A stretch of 64,000 nt of DNA, from NCBI RefSeq assembly GCF_000002995.4, contig NW_025062475.1:8126187-8190186 (forward strand). Reading direction: 5' to 3'. This DNA is from Brugia malayi. Taxonomy: Eukaryota > Nematoda > Chromadorea > Rhabditida > Onchocercidae. Positions 27,901 to 36,000 of this stretch are shown in pieces. Both the position numbers and the translations under genes were made by a program. Below the pieces are notes generated by a model. It worked only from the letters and a program-made list of their open reading frames with translations, was not told the DNA's origin and made no database searches. Positions within the stretch are counted from its first letter, which is position 1. Every line of letters begins with the position of its first letter.

Positions 27901-30225
27901 CAGTATATTATCGTTTCCAAAGAGTTTCATTCGGGCTAGTATCATTTCTTTTTTAACTTGCATACATTCAATTACTATTTAGAAACTTATGCCACAATTA
28001 ATTACTATTTAGAAACTTATAGGAGCGAAACTGTCTTAGAGATTCGAAGAAAGCTTTTACGTTGACAGTGTTATATTACCCAGTTAAGGGAATTGAGGAA
28101 GCACCCAAACTTTATAAAGAAACCAAACGTATCTTTACATGAAATTCCCAAAGTAATAATGGCTATTATTCTCTCGGTTTTTATTCTAAAACTATCTCAT
28201 CGAATTTCATCTTAATGCTTCCTTTTAATCGGTTTCAATCTCTGCAACTGTTCGGCTTATTCGTCATTTGATGTAGTACTTTCAACAAACAAACCAGATA
28301 TCGTTCGGTCGCAACAGAAACTAAAATGACATCATCACCCACACGAACTTTTTCCCCTTCTGATCGTTGTTTAGAAGCAGGATGAATCGTCCACCAGCAC
28401 GCTTCACCTAAGCAGTACTAAATCATATTTTCCTTGGTATTATTTGAAAGACAGGCTGTTTCCTGAAAGGTTGTCTTACCAATAATTCTATGCCTTCAAT
28501 TTCTTACCTTCATTATTTTCTTGTACGCCAACGTCAAACGCCAACTTGTCGTTCGATGAGCATGATGACAGGCAAGCCAGATACTGTAACGGCAATTGGA
28601 AAATTTTTAGAACATATCATTTTAATCACTACTAATCTTTCTTCTCTCTTCAAAAATTCAAATGATTATGCATAGGAAAAGTTGTTGACTAATCCATTTA
28701 ATGTAATTTCTATAATGTGACCAAGTATTATATCAAATTTGTTGTAAGACACTACGAATAATATTGCTTATGGAATCTGTTTTTGTAGTTTTTGGAATTC
28801 GGCTAATTTAGATTAGTCCAATTAGCATAAGTATGTTTCAGATAAAATTAGGTTAGAGAATAACTTACCGCCAAACCATTTGAATTCTAATAAGAAGATA
28901 AATATTTTTGATGTAAAGTCATTTTTAAAGTCAATTGCAATAAATTAATTATAAAGAAAACAAATTCTGAGTTTCAGGTGGTATTGGAAAACATTAGCGA
29001 TTTATCTACAAGTAAGAAAAAAATTATCAAATATAAATACCAAAATGTAAAACGCGATTTTGCATTTATTGTAAATAAGGATATGACATATTGGATATAT
29101 TGTAAAACAATAGACCGAATGAGATATCTACAGTAAACATTTTAATTACTTCCTGCCCTTCAATACATACTTTAAAAGAATTGGTACTACAGTTAGCTTG
29201 TTGCGTAGAAATTCTGGAAGTTTTAAGACGTAGCTAAAGTTTATTTAGTCTAATTAGAGATTAATATCGTTTTTTAGTGATGAGGGTTCCATCTACTATT
29301 ATCTATGAATCATAATTAATGTCAAATCAAGTTCAAATTATTTCAAAAAGGAAAGACTTTACGATGGACTGATAATTAATTAGCAATGAATTTTATATAT
29401 TAAACCAACCATTTCACTTTGTACATGTTTGAGTTGTACTGCATGGCCATATAACAAAGTTTTGTGACCTCCACCACTACCTGCTCCTCTCTGAAATAGA
29501 TTTTAATTCATCGATAAGAAAAGAAACATAGGACAAAATTTTTCTCAGATACAATCTCAGTACCATTGAAAATTTCATTCAAAGCAAAAGCTTTTATGTT
29601 TATTACTAGACAAGTTACCTTAAATTTACATAATGACTAAATAGTGATTAAACATGGGAATTAAAAAACAAAAAACAAAATCTGATATAAGCAACAGTTT
29701 ACCAGTTCTTTATCATTACTCATCATTTCCTGAAGCGCTCGTACCGATAACGCATTATCGATATACAGCATGCACATAGATATATCTGCTGGAAGATCCT
29801 AAATTATCGATTTAAAAACACATGAAATATTTTATTGGAAAATTTTTTGTTTATTAAAATAACATTTCAAAAGTTATATTTTCAATTCTAAAGGTCTCTC
29901 ATAAAAAAATACCCTATCCGAAACGTTTTCCAATGAACACATCCGATTGCCGAAGCCTTCGGTGCAGAGACAAACTCTTTCGGAACCGAGAACACCTTCA
30001 CGACTAGCTGATGCCATACATGTCATTGCAACGATATCTCCCTGTAAATTCACGTAGACGCAGATTTCTTATTAGCAATTCATTAACGAAGAAATATTAA
30101 TTAATAGAAAAACTGCAAACTATTAAAATTTCATTCACTTTTCAACAAGTACCCAGAAATAATACCGTCCGCAAAAACGAGATGTCATCCTGTTCTCCAT
30201 CACCTGTTCCTTCTTTATCTGTCAT
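1..30225 (-). CDS. unc-68: Ryanodine receptor (sarcoplasmic reticulum Ca2+ release channel), 5' and central part; 3' part beyond left edge
   Basis: Intracellular Ca2+ release channel of the endoplasmic/sarcoplasmic reticulum, which releases stored Ca2+ during excitation-contraction coupling. The start codon is at 30225-30223 ([17 protein letters not shown]), followed by some fifty exons whose translations run collinearly with RyR: N-terminal trefoils, MIR, RIH, SPRY1, RyR repeats 1-2, SPRY2, SPRY3, RyR central helical region, RyR repeats 3-4. The window ends inside the gene, after the segment [20 protein letters not shown] (about 340-270) and an exon ending [13 protein letters not shown] at the edge, so the Ca2+-binding EF-hand region and the six-helix pore are not in view. 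I see no frameshift or premature stop in the exons checked. Nematodes usually have one RyR gene, hence the unc-68 symbol. Regulation: a splice acceptor and a short uORF lie just upstream of the start (see separate entry). Family identity is very secure; the precise boundaries of some exons are approximate. Confidence 0.97.
4000..6560 (-). other. unc-68: RyR repeats 3 and 4
   Basis: Exons give [20 protein letters not shown] (about 6195-6405), then [24 protein letters not shown] sequence with [20 protein letters not shown] (about 5830-6010), then repeat 3 with [20 protein letters not shown] and [13 protein letters not shown] (about 5320-5520) and [20 protein letters not shown] (about 5010-5100). 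Repeat 4 follows with [20 protein letters not shown] and [12 protein letters not shown] (about 4215-4330), then [20 protein letters not shown] (about 3995-4120). The HDSW and HKIW signatures mark the second tandem pair, the site that carries the phosphorylation loop in vertebrates. The first exon in this list begins MNHL at 6399. Confidence 0.85.
5650..5815. repeat. Imperfect tandem duplication (about 75-77 bp unit, two copies) in a RyR intron
   Basis: The first copy (about 5658-5730) and the second (about 5735-5810) both run from a purine-rich stretch starting ATGGGAAA into TAATTCAAGTTAG and then TTAATTCAAATTAT-like sequence. The copies are offset by 75 bp at the TAATTCAAGTTAG block and 77 bp at ATGGGAAA, so a small indel separates them. 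It lies in the intron between the exons carrying RyR repeat 3 and the preceding segment. Confidence 0.7.
6560..14700 (-). other. unc-68: RyR central helical (armadillo/RIH) region exons
   Basis: Collinear exons include [20 protein letters not shown] and [20 protein letters not shown] (about 14460-14690), [19 protein letters not shown] (about 13980-14210), a [20 protein letters not shown] exon (about 13180-13350), [20 protein letters not shown] (about 12345-12515), a [20 protein letters not shown] exon (about 11850-11975), [20 protein letters not shown] (about 11400-11590), [20 protein letters not shown] (about 9755-9900), [20 protein letters not shown] (about 9515-9635), [20 protein letters not shown] with [20 protein letters not shown] (about 9110-9330), and [20 protein letters not shown] (about 7010-7165). 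The [14 protein letters not shown] and DIGW...GERY..FLRF blocks are hallmarks of the second RIH region. Confidence 0.9.
7175..8235 (-). other. Long RyR intron, no gene seen
   Basis: About 1.07 kb between two RyR exons (the donor side near 8240, the acceptor before PGLLPNHKQ near 7165). AT-rich unique sequence with scattered short homopolymers. I see no conserved coding frame, RNA fold or repeat in it. Confidence 0.6.
14900..16440 (-). other. unc-68: RyR SPRY3 domain exons
   Basis: Exons encode [20 protein letters not shown] and [13 protein letters not shown] (about 16262-16437), then [20 protein letters not shown] and [20 protein letters not shown] (about 15779-15950), [20 protein letters not shown] (about 15520-15600), and a final exon with [20 protein letters not shown] and [20 protein letters not shown] (about 15035-15200). 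The set corresponds to the third SPRY domain and its exit linker. Confidence 0.9.
16570..20730 (-). other. unc-68: RyR divergent linker between SPRY2 and SPRY3
   Basis: Exons here are short and weakly conserved: [20 protein letters not shown] (about 20550-20725), [20 protein letters not shown] (about 19890-20030), [20 protein letters not shown] (about 19620-19735), [20 protein letters not shown] (about 18905-19030), [20 protein letters not shown] with a basic tail [11 protein letters not shown] (about 17535-17635), [16 protein letters not shown] (about 17040-17155), and [20 protein letters not shown] (about 16575-16745). The region holds several basic clusters. Low conservation at this position is normal for RyR. 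The assignment rests on collinearity, open frames and splice sites. Confidence 0.8.
20970..22130 (-). other. unc-68: RyR SPRY2 domain exons
   Basis: An exon near 21975-22130 has [20 protein letters not shown]. The next (about 21615-21815) has [20 protein letters not shown] and FMKVGWMDI, then [10 protein letters not shown] third (about 21300-21440) has [20 protein letters not shown] followed by [10 protein letters not shown], and a fourth (about 20970-21148) has [20 protein letters not shown] and the [11 protein letters not shown] end. This is a complete SPRY2 as in other RyRs. Confidence 0.92.
22330..23600 (-). other. unc-68: RyR repeats 1 and 2 (cytosolic clamp domain)
   Basis: Exon at about 23240-23600 carries the end of the SPRY1 linker ([20 protein letters not shown]) and RyR repeat 1 with [20 protein letters not shown]. 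Short exons follow with [20 protein letters not shown] (about 22920-23020) and [20 protein letters not shown] (about 22660-22725). Repeat 2 carries [20 protein letters not shown] and the RRGWTFG motif (about 22330-22490). The paired HELW/HNVW plus GW(S/T)(Y/F)G signatures are those of the tandem RyR domains. Confidence 0.92.
23740..24520 (-). other. unc-68: RyR SPRY1 domain exons
   Basis: Three exons: [20 protein letters not shown] through [19 protein letters not shown] (about 24350-24520), [19 protein letters not shown] (about 24065-24135), and a third with [20 protein letters not shown] (about 23760-23945). The GWG.....YGFDG and GDVVGC..D motifs are diagnostic of RyR SPRY folds, which serve as docking surfaces on the cytosolic cap of the channel. 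Confidence 0.9.
25060..26870 (-). other. unc-68: RyR first RIH (RYDR_ITPR) helical domain exons
   Basis: Exons encode, in order, [120 protein letters not shown] and [20 protein letters not shown]. This is the conserved RYDR_ITPR (RIH) armadillo-like region that follows MIR in RyR and IP3 receptors. The exon near 25530-25690 reads in a different frame from the longest open frame there; the RyR frame ends at a donor after LSNPQSAE. Confidence 0.9.
26940..30225 (-). other. unc-68: RyR N-terminal beta-trefoils and MIR domain exons
   Basis: First exon 30166-30225 (20 codons). Then exons with [16 protein letters not shown] and [16 protein letters not shown] (about 29919-30044), [20 protein letters not shown] (about 29700-29800), [18 protein letters not shown] (about 29410-29490), [19 protein letters not shown] (about 28510-28590), a Trp-rich [14 protein letters not shown] exon (about 28290-28410), an exon beginning [19 protein letters not shown] (from about 27735), and the MIR exon with [19 protein letters not shown] (about 27165-27330). 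The next exon (about 26965-27060) carries [18 protein letters not shown]. These match the RyR cytosolic N-terminal gating ring, where the inositol-receptor-like trefoils and MIR repeats sit. The order and content are complete relative to the family. Confidence 0.93.
27970..28020. repeat. Short direct repeat, 21 bp identical, 30-bp period
   Basis: AATTACTATTTAGAAACTTAT occurs at 27970-27990 and again at 28000-28020 (copies abut a nine-base spacer) inside a RyR intron. It looks like a recent 30-bp slippage duplication. Confidence 0.85.
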
Positions 30226-30263
30226 TTTCGTCCCTCTTTATTAACTCGCATTAAACTAAATCT
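30222..30263 (-). promoter_or_regulatory. unc-68: RyR 5' splice acceptor (5'UTR intron or SL trans-splice site) and 9-codon uORF overlapping the start
   Basis: On the minus strand a strong acceptor, CTTGTTTTTCAG, ends at 30262, so the mature exon would begin at 30261, 36 nt before the RyR ATG. Within that leader an upstream ATG at 30251-30249 opens a nine-codon frame that stops at 30224-30222. Its TGA shares the last two bases of the RyR ATG, giving an ATGA overlap. The leader is either a cis-spliced 5'UTR exon or the landing site of a nematode spliced leader; sequence alone cannot separate these. Confidence 0.6.
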
Positions 30264-33024
30264 GAAAAACAAGATGTAATTACAGAAAATATCACAATAA
30301 AAACTATCAAAAATATTTTGATGTAATATGTGGTACCCGAAATTAAATCAGAACGAAGAAAGAAATTTTTAAAGGAATTTGCAGGACGAACTTGTCGGTA
30401 ACATTTAAGAAAAGAGCAAAATCAATTTTCACTCTTTTTGGATAATAAAAGCTTTGTTACAATAGGAAGCAGTGTTGCCTTTTGAAAGTCTTTTGCATAG
30501 ATAAATTCATATTTGAAAATGATTAAAATCGAACTTCAAAAGAGAAATGCACACTTTTCATTTTATTTTAGGTTAAGAATTTTAGAAACTTCCAAAAATT
30601 CTCGCAAACTTCAATAGATATGTAATATTTAAGTATAAGAAAAAGATGAACTGGCAGATTTATTTCATCACTGAGAAGATAGCATACCTTTTATTTTCAT
30701 ATTACCGCATTTATTGATTGTACCCTCTTTACCTAATTTTTTCCACACAAAATTTATTCGTGTCCAATACTCCCAATTAAAATATAAAACATTATGAGAG
30801 GAAATTATAACTTTAGATTTGCTTTTAGATGTTAGATGCAATTTCAGTATATTCAACTGTTGCGCAGTAATACATTGAAGGAAATGAAAAGATGGAATAA
30901 ATTAAGGAGTTTGTAGCACAAAATTATGAATTGTTCTCGGTTAAAAAAATTCAAAAATGAATAACATAATTTGATGTCGCAATTAATTCAGTGGATACTA
31001 TACAGTAGGAAATTCTGTATAAAGTTTAGGCTTGAATCAGCAAAAACAAACTTATTACTATGCAGTGCTTGTAATATAACGCTGAGAAAAGTTTGGCAAC
31101 ATTTTAGCATGCTAATAGATAATGCGGTGAAAATGCATTCAACATAGAATTGAGAGTATGGAATTGAAAAGAAAGTATTATTAATAGACGGAAAATTGAA
31201 AAAAGTATGTTCAATCTCTCTGAATATAAACAAAAGCAACTGGAAGTTAATAACTGCGCCTGATGATGGAAAGCACAAAAGTTATTCAAGCTATATTTTT
31301 AGCAGACATTATCTCTTGAAATTTAAAAAAGGTGCTTCTAACCGTGCTACCAAATTGATAAAATTTAAATTGAAGTATTTGGAAATTTTGCACTGGAACG
31401 TTGGAAAAATAATTGGAAGTGAACTGACCGAATGATGATGAGTCCAGAAACAGATGATGAAGGATCTAAGAGCGGAAAGTGAAAAGTCGAGGAAGAGGAG
31501 AGCTGGAGTAAGGAGTAGGAACAGAAGATGTATCGGTGTAACTCTAACCAGTTAGCTACTGAATTTCAATGAATTTCGATTAGCTTGCCAGTATTACTGC
31601 AGAATGAGTCTGTCTCAGGAGGTGTCTTGGGATAAGATAAGCTGAAACTTCTCGATACTCAATCTTTCGAGTTTTAAGCAAACGCATTGCTTTATGTTAG
31701 CATACACACAGACTCAACAAATGACACGCTAATTGATCTATACAAACACACACACACACACACATACAGATATATATATATATGCGCACTACATAGTGCA
31801 GAATTCTTGATGGTGCAAAATAAAGTGTAAACTTCGCTTGAAAGTACTGCTTTCCTCCGTTCTCAAATTTATTTGGTTATGGCATGAACAACAAGTAAAA
31901 TCACGATGTTACATTCATGGATTTCAGTCAAATCAACTTCTGTAAAATAAACAGGATTAATAAAAGCGTTATTCTGACAGTTACACATATTTCTGTAGGT
32001 TTAGAGGTCTTCCGTACTTTGCGTTCATAAAGACGAGTTATTAATCAGAAATATTAAGCCGAAAGGCTATTCATCTTCTGCCTCCACTAGTTGATAAACT
32101 TATAGCATAGCTACAACGTACACCAAGCTTCAAGTATCACAGCAATTCTACTGATCATATCACATTTGTCCATTTATTGATCAAATGTGACAAACATACA
32201 GTCGGCAAGTTTCTAACTGTTAAAGAATGACCCAGAATTCAGCCATCCCCAGCTTTTTGATATATTTCCACTTGTAGATCACAGGGTCTTACATCTATAT
32301 GTTACTCAGGACATAAAACACAAACTATGATATCTCGAAATAATCCCACATATTACTTTTCTCTTACCTTAAATCATGACTAAAAAACGGCGATATTTAC
32401 GTCTTGAGCACAGATTATTTTCCAGTATGTCTGTTTACAATTTCTTGAAATTCATATTTAAAAGTTGGACATAATGAGCTTGGCGAGTCATAAAATGATC
32501 TGCAGAAACAATAACAATTATAAATTGAGAACAAATTGTTTCTTTTTTCTTTTTGGTTCACTTCGCAAATTGACTTATAAACTTCAAATTGTGCAACAAC
32601 TAGGATTTTGGATTATTTTAGCAATCGTGCAGAAATCCAACAAGGCTTTACAGCACTGGTATAAAATGAATATACAAAGAAACAAGAATAATAATCAAAG
32701 GTTAAGGGCTAACCAATAAACATCAAAAGAGCGCAACAGATTTTTTCTTCGAACTAAAATGCATAAGAAACATATCACAATTTGACTGGACATTAAATAC
32801 ATCGAGAAAATGGAATATGGTAAATTTGGAAGTACAAAAAAGAGAATACAATCTTTTTTCAATTCATTGGTCAAAACGACCTAGGGAAATCATGAAGTAA
32901 AATTTTGAAAAAAAAAATTCTATTTCCAAAATAATAAACAATAAAACCCGGCTTTTCTTTTGACTACTAATCGACTATACTTCTATTTTAAAATCACTTC
33001 TACTTTTTCGATAAACAATGAAAA
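30264..33024. other. Intergenic: RyR upstream region / SLX4 downstream region
   Basis: 2.76 kb between the RyR leader acceptor and the SLX4 stop. No open frame here has convincing splice context or recognisable motifs. It presumably holds the RyR promoter and any first non-coding exon, plus the SLX4 3'UTR, but no TATA box or specific motif can be asserted. It contains a CA/TA microsatellite at 31746-31783. Confidence 0.6.
31746..31783. repeat. Compound (CA)n-(TA)n microsatellite
   Basis: About nine CA units (31746-31764) followed after a short interruption by a run of TA units (31770-31783), about 1.5 kb upstream of the RyR start codon. Confidence 0.9.
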
Positions 33025-36000
33025 TTATTGTTTAGCCGGCCTCCTTTTCCGATCCCATCCATCCATTGGTAACCGAAAAGTAACATGCAAACGATCTAGT
33101 ATTTCTAAAAGTGCCTTCTTCGGAATCTGTGACACAGTCGAATCAGCATGAGATAAACGGTTCGCAAATTCTTCCTGCAAATAATCATTTCATCTATATT
33201 ATTCAAAAAAGTCATCATTTCATTTATATTATTCACAACAAAACATGCCTTCACTGGATAATTGATGAAGTATGGTCTTTCATGAAATCTATTAAACTAA
33301 AAAAAAAAAAATTGAAAAATAATCATTCGATTGAAGGATACAATTAGATGAACTTACAAAAGAAATCACGTTTAGGCTAAGTAGATGGTTATATAAGCTT
33401 GAATTTTCTTCTTTGCGTAGCCAGTTAAGCAGAACGCTCTGCATACCTTCCAAATCCTGTAAGCAAATTAATTAAATAAACTTTAATTTAATTGTTCTCT
33501 TTATCTAAAACCTTTGTTCACAAAAATTGACTGGCTATGCAAAGAAGAAAATTCAAGCTTATATAACCATTATTTCATTTAATTCTCTTTACTTTGTTGT
33601 CACCTATTTTTAGTATAAAATATCTAGGATAAACTATTTAATATATAATATCTAGAAACATAAAAGCACTAATCCTTACTTTGGGGAGAACTGCAGACTG
33701 TTCATCATTCATACAAGATTCCTCCATGATGTCACATTCATCCAGACTTGCGTTCAATGTCTTGTCTACATCGCAATCTTCATCACTAGAAGATTCTACT
33801 TTATCGCTATTTAATAATATTTTGCTTTTCCTTGACAATGGTGTGCTCTCTAACACTGCAAATATTATCAAACAAATAGAGCAAGTAGCGCAACAAACTT
33901 TCATTCTCTGACTGGAGTCCTGGAATGAGAACTAGAAAAATTGGAATTTACGAACACTATAGATCTTCTCGAACTTACAATATGACATCTTTTATTAAAT
34001 AAATTAAAAGTCATCAGTAAATGAAAGTGGGGAGACCTGGATGTGTTTCTTCATAAATTTTCTTAAGGAGTGCAACAGCTCGTTTCTTACCCATTGGCCT
34101 TATGCCAAATTTTGCCAATTCTGCCTGCAAAATATAAAGATGAAGGTATTTTTGAATAAAGCTTAAAACTTAGATTAATTTGGCCTATAACGCTCATGAA
34201 AGTTTCAAATCAAATCCTTTACTCTACAAACAAAGAAAAATGAATACGGTCGCATTCTTTAAAGAATACATATTTGCGTCTTTTTGGAAAGAATATAGCA
34301 AACAATGATCTGCACAAAAAGTTTACGACAAAAAAAGCAATCTAGCTTCTATATTTCTTCCATTATCAGATGATATGAGCTCAAAAATTAGGACGAAAAA
34401 AACCTTTAACTCCTTATCATCCATCGAATCATAGACTGGTATTGGAGTAATATTTTCTGTTTTCAGGATCTTTACGTCCGAATCTTGCTCTTTTAAGCGC
34501 CGTATGAGACGATTTATTGAAGCTTTTGGTACTGGAGTTTTTTCTACTCGTATTCTTTTCTTTTCGGGTGATGAAGAAACATTTTTCTGAGAAACGGAAG
34601 ATCGATCGAGTAGTGATAATGATGACGATAAGGGAGAGGACTTTTTTGGAATAAATGAAAACTCTGGCTTACTTTCCGTTTTTATCAAAGATTTCTGCGT
34701 TTCTTCAGATTTAGGAGCAGAATAAGGTAAGATAAGGAGCTTTTCCGATGATAAATTATCTGACAAATTGTCGATTACTATCTGCCTCGAACAAGTAACT
34801 GAAGATGAAAATTCTTCATCGAGTAACGACGGTGGTTCGATTGGTGAAGATTTCTTTAACAAGCTTTCGATGGAATCATTCAAATGACTCATGGCATTTA
34901 GATTTATTGAAGCATAAGGAGTAAGAGAAGAGGAAGGAAGAAGAGCATCACTGTCAACTGTATTTCCCAATAAAGAATTATTTGGTTTAGAAGATTTAAC
35001 AATTCCCTTCTCTGAAAATCCAGATTTCTCGTTCATCGATGACTTCTTACAATCAAATACCGAGTAACCAAGTAAGTCAGAACTTCCAATAATGAATTTA
35101 TTACCGTTGCTATTTAGGAATTCTGATGATGATGGTTTAGCCAAATTTTCTGAGCCCCGCTCAACTTCTTCAACAAAGATAATTGATGGATCAACCAAAT
35201 CTGCATCCTTCGCTTCTTCCATCCCGTCATCATAGATTTTATGTTTTGCATCTGAATAATCCTGTCTTCCTTTGATTTCGTCATTTTTTTCCTTGTTTGA
35301 AGCTTCTTCCAAGTTATCACAATTCATATTCACAGTTTCTTCATTGGAGCTTGCTCTCAATTTCGCAGATCTACAAAGTGCTGCTAAACCCTTCGGTCCA
35401 TATTTTACAGCCATAGAATATACTTCTTCGCGCTCTTTTTCAGTCCAAATTACTGAAGCCGAAGTTAAAAAAGTCATATACGACCTGAAAGTCAAAAAGT
35501 TAACATTCTGAAAAACGTGAGGAATAATTCCTTTTAATAAACTTTAGAAACATTAACTAGCACAAAATACAAAACTGTGATAATATGTTAGAAATGTACA
35601 ACATATCAAACCAGAAGCTAAATTACCGAAGGCATATAAAAATATCGTTACCTGATTGCTGCTCCTGAATATTCTCTCAACTTCAAAGAACCATCCGAAT
35701 TCAAGTGCTGGAAAATTTTTAGTGAACTTATAAAAATGTATGGAAACTTAATCAAAGCATATGAATTCCAATCTTCGCTTTCACATTCACTATGACTATC
35801 GTCTGACTAGCAAACTCAAACAATTGAAAACAATACGAATTTTGGTAGTGCTAATCATTATTATCATTTCTAAACTATAAAGTATGTTTTCGAACAAACA
35901 CTAACAACTAATCTTCGTATAAAAAAATGTTTCAGAAAAAATAAAGATTACAGCAACTTCAACAAACTATAGGGACCTGTAAAAGTGTTGGTGCTCGAGC

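Larger units (their letters stand above)
33025..34440 (-). other. slx-4: SLX4 SAP motif and C-terminal SLX1-binding domain
   Basis: The exon ending MDDKELK joins the exon at about 34038-34120 (ELAKFGIRPMGKKRAVALLK...IYEETHP), which is the SAP-type helix pair that in vertebrate SLX4 binds MUS81. An acidic exon (about 33680-33860) follows. The exons at 33361-33459 (DLEGMQSVLLNWLRKEENSS) and 33025-33174 (IPKKALLEILDRLHVTFRL) form the conserved C-terminal domain that binds SLX1. Confidence 0.88.

Noticed and set aside
32465..32719. Plus-strand open frame MDIMSLASHKMICRNNNNYK in the RyR/SLX4 intergenic region
   Set aside because: AT-driven composition, no recognisable motif, no supporting splice sites.
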